NCBI GenBank assembly: GCA_964035015.1
Contig: OZ035997.1
Span: forward strand, 22,539,223 to 22,603,222
DNA: 64,000 nt
Source: Corallium rubrum
Lineage: Eukaryota; Cnidaria; Anthozoa; Scleralcyonacea; Coralliidae
Direction: 5' to 3'
The position numbers and the translations under genes were made by a program. Within the stretch, counting starts at the first letter, position 1, and each line of letters begins with the position of its first letter. Positions 46,803 to 58,919 of this stretch are shown piece by piece. The notes below the pieces were generated by a model that searched no databases, was not told the DNA's origin, and worked only from the letters and a program-made list of their open reading frames with translations.

Positions 46803-47582
46803 CAATCTCGTTCCCAGAGCCTGCGATCCTTTTGGTCAGTACCAAGGAACGGAGGCTCTGGGAAACTCCGATGAAACTCGGCACCTGATTGGTTAGTTCA
46901 ATCAATCTCGACCCAGCAATAAATAACAGTGAAAATTAAAATTCTGTGCACGTTGCTAACCTGTTTAATTGATTTATCAACGTTCTGTAACACATAATTA
47001 TAAACGACAAACCCAATATACAATTGAACACATGAAATAATTCAAAACAGTGAAAATCCCGATAATTTACAAGTTAAAACTATTATTATTGTCGCTTTGT
47101 CGCCAAACAACATCTGTCGTCTGATTCGTCTCGTATTTATTCGCAGTTTCGTCTCAGAACTTTAAAAATAACATTAGAGAATGCAAGGTCGATATAATTT
47201 AGCCAAAATTCCTAACAGAAAGTACAATTCCTTACCTGAGCAGCTGAACCGAGCCGATCACGGCCGACGCGGACAAATAAAACCTACGGCTCAAATCGTC
47301 CGGGCAACGATTAGCAGAAAAGCAAAGAATGGCCATTCTTACACGAAATGCTTTGTCGAGAGCCTTGTAAAACATGTTGATTTTATTCATTAGTAAACAA
47401 TATTTCCCTGGTCTTCGGACTAGCGAACGATCATCAACATGACAGTTACAAATTTATATGAGGAACTGGGAACCAGAGGACTGGGACCAAAGACCCCGAT
47501 TTGGGGACTTTTTCATCGGAGTTTCCCAGAGTCTCCGTTCCTTGGTAGACCAAAAGGATCGCAGGCTCTGGGTACGAGATTG
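46803..47582. mobile_element. Second TIR element (0.78 kb) stacked on the first
   Basis: Ends CAATCTCGT(T/A)CCCAGAGCC, inverted for about 70 bp (through ACCAAGGAACGGAG and CTCTGGGAAACTCCGAT). Flanked by TTCTGAACC at 46794-46802 and 47583-47591. No gene inside. The DNA just beyond (47592-47612) resembles its own end (CTCGTTCCCAG), which may mark a third related end. Confidence 0.88.
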
Positions 47583-47674
47583 TTCTGAACCCAGCTATTC
47601 TCGTTCCCAGGAATCCCGTGAATAAACCAAAAATAGCGGCATTCAAGAAAAATTCTTTGATATACATATAAAAT

Positions 47675-47765
47675 TATAAATTAGCCCTTATGAACTCGTT
47701 TTCATGTGTGAAATTCAAAAGAATTTTTTCTTTAAAACGAGGTCATAAGGGCTAATTTATATGCA
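47675..47765. repeat. Palindrome, about 90 bp
   Basis: AAATTAGCCCTTATGA with CTCGTTTT on the left and its complement on the right. A small foldback of unknown family. Confidence 0.8.
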
Positions 47766-47769
47766 CATA

Positions 47770-48150
47770 AAATAATTCTAATTCGGCGGCCATTTTTGAA
47801 TAAGGTCTATGCACGCATTGAACTCCCAGTAAACTGGAACGCTAACTCCATAGACAAAAATCTTTAAATGTTAGTTCTTCTGAGTTTTGAGTTGAAATAC
47901 TTAACGCTGAACGTTGGGCTGTATATGAAACTGAAGGTATTGAAAAATGCTATTTGGTATAGAAACTTCAAGACTTTAGCTAAAAGGGAAATAATTTAAA
48001 AATATAAAAACAACTGCCATTTTGTTTGCCGCAGGTTACAATGTGTATATCAATCCCTTGTTTTGGAGTAATTTGTTATCGTTCCAGTCTTCGTATAGTT
48101 CAATGCATGCACGTCAACCCCAGTCCCTTAATTTTTGAACAAGATGGACA
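47770..48150. other. Non-coding, nothing recognised
   Basis: AT-rich with short frames only. Confidence 0.5.
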
Positions 48151-48172
48151 ATGAGAAAATGTTCGTTTTTAT

Positions 48173-48420
48173 TCAGTTTAATTGTCGTCGGACGGGTTAT
48201 AAAAAATAGCCTTCAGTTTAATTGTCGTCGGACGGGTTATAAAAAGTACTATCAACAGAACAGAACAGAACAGAACAGAACAGAACAGAACAGAACAGAA
48301 CAGAACGGAACGGAACGGAACAGAACAGGGCAGGGCAGCACAGCACAGAATAGAATAGAATGGAATGGAATAGAATGGAATGAAATGGAATGGAATGGAA
48401 TGGAATAGAATAGAATAAGA
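48173..48420. repeat. Duplicated 36-bp block, (CAGAA)n and (TGGAA)n arrays
   Basis: AATTGTCGTCGGACGGGTTA occurs twice (about 48180 and 48218). It is followed by a CAGAA pentanucleotide array grading through CGGAA into TGGAA/TAGAA. The array sits where the minus-strand LINE at 48590-48745 would have its 3' tail. Confidence 0.92.
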
Positions 48421-48589
48421 CTTTAACCAAAAACGTTATCTAACATATACAAAATATAACAATAATTACAAAATGATATACTAAACAGAATACACTATAT
48501 ATGTACATACATGGGGGGAGGGAAATGTTAAGTAGTATATTGAATAGTAGAAGAAGCTTCCTTAGCTTAATTAGATAAAAAAAAACTGG

Positions 48590-48745
48590 AATCCATTTAA
48601 GCTTGGAGAAAAGAAGAACAAAAGAAGTGGAATAGTCGACTTCTAAAATAATACGAGCTGCACGCTTTTGAAGACGAAGAATTCGGAGCAGAAGTGATTT
48701 AGAACAATTACCCCAGGTAAAGAAGCAGTAAATAATATTAGCATT
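48590..48745 (-). pseudogene. LINE RT C-terminal fragment
   Basis: Minus translation gives YCFFTWGNCSKSLLLRIL and RLQKRAARIILEVDYSTS, the IQKRAARxI motif of CR1-type C-termini. Too short for a continuous ORF start. Similar to the copy at 63138-62947. Confidence 0.7.
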
Positions 48746-48769
48746 GATGCAAGCATTGGACTAGTAAAC

Positions 48770-48812
48770 CTTAACCGAAGGTCGCGAGTTCGAATCCCAG
48801 CTGGGCCAAGTA
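48770..48812 (+). repeat. tRNA-like B-box fragment
   Basis: GGTCGCGAGTTCGAATCCCA follows CCTTAACCGAA, as in a tRNA 3' half. The A-box half is unclear. Confidence 0.35.
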
Positions 48813-49490
48813 GAGTTTTCTCTGCTTGTCCGGTATAATATTAAGGTGTTACTCCGAGTGACGAACCATGCAGTCACCTGTCAGTTGTATAGTTTCAGCA
48901 AAGCCTCACTTTAAAATTAGCCACAGTATTATCTGGAAAATATTCCACAGAACTATTGCTTGGAAACGTTAAATAAAACTGTTGTCATGTCGAAAGAACA
49001 ATGCACAAATGAACCCAAATTGTAACAAACACACATTTTTATTTCGTTATATCTTTTACATTATAATCTAAGGCAACGAGGTGATCTGTTTTTGCATACG
49101 AAAAAGATCTAATTACAGATCTTATTAGCCTTATAGGGCATATAGGTATCACATTAAACAAGGGTGCAGTCGGTGAACGTAGCTCAGTTAATGCAAAGTG
49201 GTGATATTAGTCAGAGAGACACGTTGGAAGACATAAACGTATTTATAAACAATGTTTGTTTTACTAAGCGAATCCACAACTACCAGATCAACCTCTATAG
49301 GCTAAGTTTTTATCTTGTTTCGGGATATCTGAAATTTATATTACCGTCACTTTTTACGACACGGTATAGGGCATCTACGCCACCAAATATATCTTGCCGG
49401 ACTTTTTGGTTGTAATACAGATCGTGGAGGTACAGTTCCGCCAATCTTTCGAAAAATATTATGAAGGGCTATTTCTGGTAAACCTCCACA

Positions 49491-49493
<3 letters not shown>

Positions 49494-49575
<82 letters not shown>
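49494..49575. repeat. (TA)n microsatellite
   Basis: Pure TA array just left of the minus-strand LINE 3' end. Confidence 0.95.
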
Positions 49576-49577
<2 letters not shown>

Positions 49578-49639
49578 AACCTACCCCAGGCTGATTTGGT
49601 AAAATGTAGGTTCTTGTTAGTGGGTTTTCACTGTATGAT

Positions 49640-50906
49640 ATGCTTTTTTTTCACCCAGTCACCATCATCTAGCTTTCCATAATACATGCCCCAGCCATAT
49701 CAACCAGTTCCACCTCACAACATATCAGTCACCAAAGTGTCAAACTCAATCCGCATTCTTTCTCTCAACTCCACATTCGGCACTCTATCCCACAAAGATA
49801 CACCACACACCCATCGTATCATCCTCATCTCTGTTCTCTCCAATATCTTGCACTCTGCACCACGCTCGTGTTCCATACACCATTGCACTCCTCACATATG
49901 TCACATACACTTTTTTTCCCTTTAAGTTTTAATGACATTTCCTTCCTTGTCAGGATCCCTGACAGCTGTTTAAACTTCTTCCATGCACAACCCTTGCCAC
50001 AGATGCCGAATTTGCACCTCCACCCCAATTGAGCATAACCCCCATATAACAAAACATTCCTACATTTTCTAAATGCACCCCATGCATTTCCCAAATCCAT
50101 GCAAGGTTTTGTCTGTGCCACAATCCTCTCCATGACCTGCTCTTACACACTTTGCACATAAAAGTATATTCAACTCCAGCTAGCCTGTGCACCCATTCGC
50201 TGCACTCTGTACATCGAATTGAATTTCTCTCAACACCTTTCCCACATAGAGTGCATGGCCACTTCCCTCTCCTTTCAACATCACAATTCTTCCCAGACAC
50301 CATCGCCTTAGTTTTGCCAATATTCACCTTCAACCCTTTTGGCTCCATGCACTCCTTCCACTTCAGTATATTTACCTTCAGTTCCTCCATGCTCTATTGA
50401 AACCAAATCATCACCATACAACAGCCGCCATGGCGGCCCCTCTCCGACCTCTTGCGTCAGTGCCTCCACCACAATCATGAACAATAACGCGCTCAGGACT
50501 GACCCCTGACCCTGATGTACTCCAACCTTCACCTCAAACTTTTAATTGTTTTCGTGCTTCGTTTTCACCATTGTCCTTGCTTTCTCATACATGTACATCG
50601 TCATCACCGCTATTCCTCAACTCCGATGTTACCCTGTCAAATGCTTTCTCCAGATCCACAAGTGCATAAAACAATGGGGTTTTTTGCCAGAAACTTCTCC
50701 TGTATCTGCCGTACTACAAAGATTGCATCCGTTGTTCCCTTCCCTTGCATGAATCCAAACTGCATTCCATCAATACTTCCTTTCTTTCTCAGCCATCTTT
50801 CCAAAACCCTCTCCAATACTTTCATTCCATGATCTAGCAGCTTTATTGCACGGTGCGCCTCACATTCTAATGCATCACCTTTCCCCTTGTATGTAGGTAG
50901 AATAAC
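49640..50906 (-). pseudogene. LINE-B, downstream part: RT core to C-terminus
   Basis: Minus frames: GMKVLERVLERWLRKK and GMQFGFMQGKGTTDAI (50825-50637), then KVGVHQGQGSVLSALLFMIV and WRLLYGDDLVSIE (xxDD, 50532-50308). Next come the thumb (GLKVNIGKTKAMVSG) and a CTLCGKGVERNSIRCTECSE zinc-binding insert (50390-49950). A C-terminal tail then runs to about 49690. Internal deletion and frameshifts show it is dead. The upstream half is at 61640-60886. Confidence 0.8.
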
Positions 50907-51044
50907 TACTTACTAACTGAGAGTGAGGTCTGTACGGTAAAATATCAAACCGAGGTTTTTCTGTATTGACCGAGCGATAGCGAGGTCAATACAGCAAAAC
51001 CGAGGTTTGATATTTTACCGTACAGACCGAACAGACGAGGTTAG
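50907..51044. repeat. 138-nt palindrome at the left end of the Crypton-like element
   Basis: CTTACTAACT and GGTTAGTAAG ends, with long inner matches (GGTCTGTACGGTAAAATATC, CAAACCGAGGTTTT, GTATTGACC). The loop is GAGCGATAGC. Confidence 0.85.
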
Positions 51045-51085
51045 TAAGTTGTTTATTATATGGCATAATATCGATGGATAATTAG

Positions 51086-51460
51086 TGTTCTGATACTTGA
51101 TATAAGATAACTATACGGAACTAGACCCAGACCCCCGGGGGTATAAAGGTCGCAGCAGCGGGTTTGGGCGGCCATATTTGAACATTTCGTCGTCTGGAGT
51201 AAATTGGAGAACTAATCGGAGTATTATCGGAGCTATTTGGAGGACGATATAAGGCCAAAGATGTAAGTCGTTGTAACGTTGTATACTCGTCTTTATATGT
51301 CAAATGTCAGTCGGCGTAGTATGTTTATCGTGCATATTTTTGTAATTTGGTTTTTAGTTTTCACCGAATGCTGTAGTTCAGATTTTATTAAACCCTTTGA
51401 TATTGTATGAACTGTACGTTGTCGGTTGGCACTTCGCTCCTCATCCGTGGGGACGCGACA
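51086..51460 (+). repeat. BEL 5' LTR
   Basis: 375 bp, with TATAAAGG at about 51141 as a likely TATA-type promoter element. Confidence 0.95.
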
Positions 51461-51589
51461 GTGAAAAATCTTGTGTCGTTCGTATCAAACTTATCGTGGA
51501 GTATTTGACTTTGTTCGCTTGGAGTTCAACATAGTGTAAGTATAAAACATTTCATAGTCGTGGAACACCACGAATGAAGAGAAATAATT

Positions 51590-52139
51590 ATGTCAAACGT
51601 TTCTGGATCAACCGACGATAGTGGTCCGACTCCAAACGTGTCAGAATTCGGGGACAAACGCTCGCGAATCCCAAGTCGTAAAGGCTTCCAGAGTTTGTTG
51701 ATAAAGAAGACATTAGTCTTTAATAAAGAGACAAAGGCACTACAAAAGGCCATCGACTCAGTCGTTCACACGGCAACGGGAGAACCGTCAACTTTAAAAT
51801 CAGTAATAGCCTCGTTGGAAGTAAGTAAATACAGCTTCGAAAGAATCCTCAGAGACCTGGAAGATATATTTGCACAAGACAGATGGGGAGAGGCTAAAGA
51901 AGTAAAATCTACCGTCAGCCAAACTAGCCAAAAATTCCTTCAGACCGTCAACGCTGTATTACTCGAAGCGGCTGGGCAACTCAAAGAGGCAGTTAAGGAC
52001 GACGAGCTTTCCTTGAAGGAATCAAGACGTGGGATATTCTCTAGTAGATCTGGATCGTCATGCACATCTTCAACCAACGCAAGAAGAAAAGCATTGGCAG
52101 AAGCAGCCGCGGCAAAGAAGCAGGCGGAATATAATTCTA
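51590..52139 (+). pseudogene. BEL gag, N-terminal part
   Basis: Starts MSNVSGSTDDSG. Charged and helical (KAIDSVVHTATGEPSTLKSV, then FERILRDLEDIFAQDRWGEA), ending ARRKALAEAAAAKKQAEYNS. The last 19 residues of the open frame (MKRSFSYLGAKAWNQ...) belong to an inserted LINE tail. Gag would assemble the cytoplasmic particle. Confidence 0.8.
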
Positions 52140-52456
52140 TGAAGCGAAGCTTTAGTTATTTAGGGGCTAAGGCTTGGAATCAACATTCAGTTAATTAAAT
52201 TGACAAATTGTTTACCTTTTTAATAATTTTACCTAGCTAATTTAACAAAAAAAAAAAAAATATGTATATATATATATATTCTGTATGTGCAAAATAGTTC
52301 CTTTCTTTTTTTCTTTTTTCTTTTTTTTTTTCCGTTTTTATACAAAAATTCTTTTTAGCTTGTAAATATTTAAAGATAGCACGGCCCTTTTAAAAACAAC
52401 GTAAGTTGAAAGGCTTACCGTGCATAAATAAATTTAAATCAATCAATCAATCAATC
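52137..52456 (+). mobile_element. LINE 3' end inserted in BEL gag
   Basis: Begins in a typical LINE terminus (SFSYLGAKAWNQ, stop at 52196). It is followed by an A/T-rich 3' UTR and a tail of CAAT repeats, after which gag resumes. It is the youngest layer of the nested stack. Confidence 0.8.
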
Positions 52457-53842
52457 AATTTATTAATGGCGGAGAGAGAAAACGCGAGGAAGCTGACAGA
52501 GGCTGACGAGGAGCGTAGAAGAGCAGCTGCACGAGCACAACACGATCACGACATGGCAGTTTTAGCAGCAAAGAAGCTTACGGCAGTAGCAAAGGCCAAG
52601 CTGGACTCGATTGAACAATCCATCCTGGGAGAAGAAGAGGGATCCTTTTCTTTCAAATCACGCGAGAAAGTCGATGTCACGTCAGGGAGACGCACAGAGG
52701 CGTGGCTCCAAAACCAGAGGCAGAACGTGACTGAGGTATCTAAGCAAGCTGTTAATCGACGGAGCGGGGTTCGATTCTCCGTCGAAAGGTCACAGAATGC
52801 GATCGAGACACCCCAGCAAACCAGATCCCAGCAACGTACAGAGTCGACTTCACGGCAGGAGATCGCGCAGCAGCCTGGTGGAATAGTACAGCAATGTATG
52901 GGAGCGATTGCGGCAACTAATGAGAAATTGACGGCGAGCCTAGCGAGAATGAGTCTTCCGAAATGCCATCCAGACGTGTTTTACGGCGATGCTACTATGT
53001 TTCACCCCTGGAAAAGTACATTCAAAGGAATGATTCGTGACTGTGATGTCTCTCCTGAACATGAGATGAATTATTTGCACATGTATACAAAGGCGGAACC
53101 ACAGAAGCTGGTAAATAGCTTTCGTAAAAGACAACACCACGATCCCATACGACTGTTGAACGAACTCTGGAAAGAAATGGAGAGACGCTTCGGTAACGTC
53201 GCTGTAATAACCAAGGCGTTCCTGACAAGACTGAGAGAATATGCGAAATTTGGAGACAAAGACAAAGCAAAACTGCTAGCCTTTTCCGATCTGTGCGTTG
53301 ATGTGGCTTCCCAAATCGATCAACTTCCCGGGCTTGCCTGCCTGAATTATCCTAACACCATTCAACATATCCTGCAAAACTTGCCTGGATCGTTGCGCTC
53401 CGAATAGGAGAAACAAGTGGTCAAGTTCGCCGCGAAGAATTACGACGCCTATCCTGATTTCACAGTGTTTGCATCCATGGTCGAGAAGCAATCTCTATTG
53501 AGGAACCACCCAAACGTTACGGCGGCCGGAGATAGAAATGAAAAAGAGAAGAATGATCGACGAAACCCTTCTAGACAGCAATTCCACCCTTCGCATACAG
53601 TTTTAAAAGGAAACGCCGAGATGGATAAAGAAGGCAATGATGAAAAACACTGGTGGTTTCACGATAGCCAAGGTCACGACTTAACAGAATGCGGACCTTT
53701 TCCCGCAAGACCCTGCAGGAGAAAACCCAGTGGATTAAACAGGAGAGACTTTGTTTTCGGTGCTTATTACCAAAACATGTGGCCAAGGAGTGTAGAGCTA
53801 ACGTTAAATGCAAGAAGTGTGGCAGCGACCGCCACCTGGTGA
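52457..53842 (+). pseudogene. BEL gag, central part, with in-frame TAG
   Basis: Resumes LMAERENARKLTEADEER, then coiled-coil-like KKLTAVAKAKLDSIEQSI and capsid-like LPKCHPDVFYGDATMFHPW. An in-frame TAG at 53405 replaces the residue in LRSE-x-EKQVVKF, where relatives usually have Trp. The frame then runs to HWWFHDSQGHDLTECGPF, after which the zinc-knuckle coding moves to the -1 frame at a TTTTCCC run (about 53699). Confidence 0.8.
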
Positions 53843-55455
53843 TACTCCATTTGGATAAGAAGAAGGAAAAGACAGACGACAGCGAGAAGAAACAGTCAAA
53901 CGAAAGCGAGAAGAAAGAGGAGACAGACGACGGCGAGGAGATTAATTCAGCTCGGACAGACATCGGCTGCGACGCTGTTGGTGGCGTTTCCTGCAGTAAA
54001 ATTGTTCTCCTCGACATTTTTCATCCAAGCAGACCCGACAACAAAGTCAGAGTGTACGCCCTAATAGATGAACAGAGCAACGCATCGATGATTAGCCCCG
54101 AGCTGATAGACAAACTCGGAGTAGTTGGCTCAAAGGAGAAGTACTTGTTGTCAACTTGTAGTGGGTCGAAAGAAATAAGATTCGGTCGTCGAGTACCAGG
54201 ATTAAAGATAACATCAATGAAAGGAGTATCACTGAATCTGCCGACCATGGTAGAATGTGACAACATTCCCAAAGATAAACGCGAAATTCCTTCGCCGGAG
54301 TTGGCAAAACGATTCGATCACCTCCGAGATATCGCTGGAGAAATCCCATCCTTGGACGCCGAAGCGGAAGTCCAACTCTTGATTGGTCGAAACGCACCAG
54401 AACTTTTGAAAGTCAGAGCATTCCGTAACGGTCCGAAAGGCGAGCCATGGGCACATAAGTTATCTATTGGCTGGACTATCTGCGGACAAGTTTGTCTTGA
54501 TCGTCATGGTGGACCCGTTCATATCCTTACTCATCGCACTGTGTGCCACGATCTGTTTGGGGAAGTCAACGATGGTGTTCGTACACAACGGACAACTGGC
54601 CTCCGTCTACGATGCAACGCCCTTGGACAGACGCTGTGCCACGAGCTAGTGCCTTGCCCGAACAATTTCGTGATAAAAGAAGCTTATGGGAAGTCGGAGA
54701 ACTCCACCGATGTCTTTCATACGACCGATCGTGATAACGAATCAAGCATGTCTGTAGAGGACCGACGTTTTATGCAGATCATGGAAAGGGGAATTCGCAA
54801 AAATGAAAAAGGGAACTGGGAGATGCCATTGCCTCTCCGATCAAGCAAGGTAAGTCTCCCAAACAATCGAGAGCAAGCTCTTAGCCGTATCAGGAGTCTA
54901 TTGCACACCTTTAGGAAGAAACCTCAAATGAAAGAGGACTATTTTCTTTTTATGGCCAAGTTGTTCGAGCGGGGACACGCCGTACCGGTACCACCGAATG
55001 AACAACCTAAGGATGAAGAAGGCGGGAAAGTTTGGTACTTACCACACTTTGGAGTCTATCACCCACGAAAGTCAAAGATTCGCGTAGTGTTCGACTCATC
55101 TGCACATTTCCAGGGAACTTCATTAAATACAGAACTACTTCCTGGTCCAGATACATTGAACAGTCTGTTAGGCATACTGATCCGCTTCAGACGAGATAAT
55201 GTGGCAGTGGTATGTGATATAGAGCAAATGTTTCACAGCTTCCACGTAGATCCTTCACATCGAGATATGCTACGATTTCTTTGGTTTGAGGACAACGACG
55301 GATCGAAGGAAATCATCGAATACCAAATGGTCGTTCACTTGTTCGGAAATTCCTCCAGCCCAGCCGTAGCAACGTTTGGCCTGCGAAAGACCGCTGAAGA
55401 GGGTGAACAAGAATTTGGACGGGCTGCGAAAGAATTTGTCCTCAACGACTTTTAG
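53689..55455 (+). pseudogene. BEL pol part 1: zinc knuckle, protease, RT palm
   Basis: Zinc knuckle CFRCLLPKHVAKEC and CKKCGSDRHLVILH. Aspartic protease VYALIDEQSNASMISPEL. A DUF-type linker follows (ELAKRFDHLRDIAGEIPSLD), then RT: GVYHPRKSKIRVVFDSSAHF, CDIEQMFHSFHVDP, MVVHLFGNSSSPAVATFGLR. The frame stops at 55453 (TAG), exactly at the Tyr of the YVDD catalytic box (NDF-stop-VDDG). Confidence 0.9.
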
Positions 55456-55467
55456 GTAGACGACGGC

Positions 55468-58164
55468 TTGACTTCTTGCCCCACTGCAAAAGAAGCTGTA
55501 AACCTAGTCAAGAACACTCAGACAATGCTGGCGACGGCGAACCTCAGGCTGCATAAGATTGCATCGAACTCGGTCGAGGTGATGAAAGCCCTACCACAGC
55601 AAGATAGAGTCGACAGTTTCCGAGATTTAGATCTTCATAAAGATCCACTCCCGTCGCAGCGTTCATTAGGTGTGATATGGAATCTGGAGAAAGACTCCTT
55701 TGCATACCAAATTTCGTTACCCGAGAAACCCTACACTCACAGAGGAGTTCTGTCCATCATCAATTCGATATACGACCCGTTGGGACATGCAATTCCAGTC
55801 ACGCTACAGGGAAGATTATTATTGCGCGAGCTCGTCACGAGGGGAAACGAAAGAAACGGCAAAGACCCGCCTCTTGGATGGGATGATCCGCTCCCAGATG
55901 CCCTCCAAAACAAGTGGAAAAACTGGGAAGACTCACTCAACGATCTGCAAGACGTTCTTATTCCAAGGTGCTACCTTCCGGAACACTTTGGGAAAGTCAG
56001 CAAAATAGAAATTCACGCATTCTCAGACGCCAGTTGTAACGCAATTGGTACTGCGATATACTTAAAGCAAACGAACGAAGCTGAAGAAGTTAGCCTTTCA
56101 CTCGTGTACGCTCAAGCACGGCTGTCTCCTAAGCAAGCGACAACCATTCCAAGATTAGAACTTTGTGCTGCAGTACTGTCAGCCCAAGCCGTTAACTGGA
56201 TAACTCGCGAATTGAAGCTTGGAATAGACGAGACCGTTTTCTACACTGACTCCAAGGTAGTATTAGGATACATTCAAAACGAAAGTCGCCGATTCTATGT
56301 GTATGTAGCTAATCGAGTCCAAATCATTCGAAGTATGTCGAGTCCCTTGCAGTGGAGATACGTTGAAACAATGGAAAACCCAGCGGACATCGCCACAAGG
56401 GGTAAAGCTGCCAAAGACCTAAGGAAGTCGTCATGGTTTAACGGTCCTGATTTTTTAAGAAACAGTTCGTTACCCGTAATGGACCCAGTCGAATTGCCTA
56501 TAGTCAACAATGACCCAGAAATCCGACCTCAAGTCACGATCTACAGCACAGATCATCGCGAGATCCAGGGTCTAGGATCTAGCAGATTCGACCGATTCTC
56601 TAAATGGGTTCTATTACGAAGAGCTTTAGCCAATCTAATGGTCAAAGCGAAACAACTCAAAGCCCGACGAAAAACATCGTCAACGTCCGAGAACAGAGAT
56701 GCACGTAATTCTCCACCTAATTTTCTAGCGAAATCAAGACAGCTTCGACTACGCCCATCTGCAACGGAATTGAAACAGGCGGAAACGTTAATGATTAAAA
56801 CTGTCCAGACCGATGCCTTCACCTCAGAAATGAAAGCTCTTCAGCAAACGACCTTAGAAGGAAGTTCTTCTAAAAGTGGCCTGACGAAATCCAACATATA
56901 CCGGCTCGATCCATTCATAGATGACGACGGAGTCCTTCGAGTTGGAGGAAGACTTCGTCGAGTAGACCAAATGTTCGAAGAGAAACATCCCGCCATCCTA
57001 CCTAAAAACAGCTATCTGGCGACACTGGTAATAGACCATTATCATAACAAGGTGTACCACCAAGGAAGACAAATCACTCATGGCGCGATACGACAGGCAG
57101 GTATTTGGATAATGGGAGTTAGCCGAATGATTTCAAAGAAGATTGGTCGATGTGTTATCTGCAGGAGGTTAAGAGGGAGGAACATGACACAACATATGGC
57201 CGACCTACCAGCCGATAGACTAGATACACCGCCACCATTCACCAACGTTGGCCTCGACGTATTTGGGCCTTGGATCATTCAAACGCGAAGGCTGAGAGGA
57301 GGAGCAGCAAATGCGAAAAGATGGGCACTGATTTTTACATGTCTGAACTGCCGAGGTATCCACATTGAAGTGTTGGAGACAATGGAAACGAGCTCATTTA
57401 TTTGCGCTCTTAGGCGTTTCATCTCTATTCGTGGACCACCTTCAATACTGCGTTGTGACCGAGGAACAAATTTCGTCGGAGGAAAATCCGAACTGGACCA
57501 TGCGTTACACGAAATGGACCATAAAGCCATAGCAAATTACGCTAACGAACAAAACTGCGAGTGGCTTTTTAATCCTCCGCACGCTTCACATTTCGGCGGT
57601 ATTTGGGAACGTCAAATCGGCACCGTACGACGAGTCCTAGATGCAATGCTTTTACAGCTCGGCCCATCGCAGCTAACACACGAGTTACTTGTGACTCTTA
57701 TGGCTGAAGTCACCGGTATAGTCAACTCGCGACCTATTGCTACCTTACCATCCGACGTAGACCAACCCCAACCACTGTCCCCAAATATGCTACTTACAAT
57801 GAAGATGAGGCCTCTCCTTTCTCCACCTGGAGTCTTTACCCCTCAGGATCTCTATTCACGTCGCTATTGGAGAAGAGCTCAGTACCTTGCAGATCAGTTC
57901 TGGACTCGTTGGAAGCGAGAATATCTTCAAGCCCAGCAGTCGAGATCAAAGTGGAATAAACAACACCCTAATCTCGCCGTTGGTGACATCGTTATTATGA
58001 AAGAAGACACCCACCGTAACCAGTGGCCACTCGGGAGAATTGTTGAAGCGGTAAAAAGCGAAGACGGTAAAGTACGGAAAGCCAGAATAGCTATCTGGAA
58101 AAGCGGGCAGAAAAAATGTTACTTCAGACCTATCAGCGAACTGGTTCTCATAATGCACCTTTGA
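55468..58164 (+). pseudogene. BEL pol part 2: RT end, RNase H, integrase
   Basis: Same frame as part 1. RNase H: IEIHAFSDASCNAIGTAIYL and VFYTDSKVVLGYIQNE. Integrase: zinc region DHYHNKVYHQGRQITHGAIR...CVICRRLRG; core FTNVGLDVFGPW (Asp), ILRCDRGTNFVGG (Asp), FGGIWERQIGTVRR (Glu). A C-terminal domain ends near FRPISELVLI. The integrase is complete; only the single stop separates it from part 1. Confidence 0.93.
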
Positions 58165-58241
58165 ACTATTATCTTTTGTAATGTACACTATGTAACGTGT
58201 AAGTAGCAAGGACGTTTTCGCCATCGTCCTTGGGCGAGGAG

Positions 58242-58616
58242 TGTTGTGATACTTGATATAAGATAACTATACGGAACTAGACCCAGACCCCCGGGGGTAT
58301 AAAGGTCGCAGCAGCGGGTTTGGGCGGCCATATTTGAACATTTCGTCGTCTGGAGTAAATTGGAGAACTAATCGGAGTATTATCGGAGCTATTTGGAGGA
58401 CGATATAAGGCCAAAGATGTAAGTCGTTGTAACGTTGTATACTCGTCTTTATATGTCAAATGTCAGTCGGCGTAGTATGTTTATCGTGCATATTTTTGTA
58501 ATTTGGTTTTTAGTTTTCACCGAATGCTGTAGTTCAGATTTTATTAAACCCTTTGATATTGTATGAACTGTACGTTGTCGGTTGGCACTTCGCTCCTCAT
58601 CCGTGGGGACGCGACA
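58242..58616 (+). repeat. BEL 3' LTR
   Basis: 375 bp, near-identical to the 5' LTR. Confidence 0.95.
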
Positions 58617-58919
58617 ATTAGTTTATCCATTACATCCGGTCACGCGCCATGGTCACGCGACTGAATATGCGAGTAATGCGACAATTTGTGCTTGAGGCGG
58701 CGTGGCGAATTCAACAAAACACACACGGAAACAAGTCAAGTTTGTTTTAAATATCTTTATCTGGGAAATATAATCGCAAGATTAAATTTAAATAACGATG
58801 AAAGAAAAGATTAACAAATCAAGAAAACGTATTGTCGTAACTGGCTTAAAACATTCGTATAAAACTCAAAGTTATTTGAAAAATATATTACGGCTGTTCG
58901 ATCAAAGTGTCAACAAAAC

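Larger units (their letters stand above)
51086..58616 (+). mobile_element. Full-length BEL/Pao LTR retrotransposon
   Basis: LTRs of 375 bp at 51086-51460 and 58242-58616 start TGTT and end GACA. ATTAG is duplicated at 51081-51085 and 58617-58621. The LTRs differ at only one base that I can see (fifth position, C against G), so insertion is recent. A purine tract (GGGCGAGGAG) precedes the 3' LTR. Gag-protease-RT-RNase H-integrase order is that of BEL/Pao. Coding lesions: a LINE insertion, two in-frame TAG stops and one frameshift. Confidence 0.95.

Noticed and set aside
48151..48430. NRTEQNRTEQ and FHSIPFHS frames
   Set aside because: Artefact of pentanucleotide arrays.
53689..55455. Programmed -1 frameshift in BEL at TTTTCCC
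   Set aside because: Cannot be separated from a simple one-base deletion in a T run; not called as a site, only noted.
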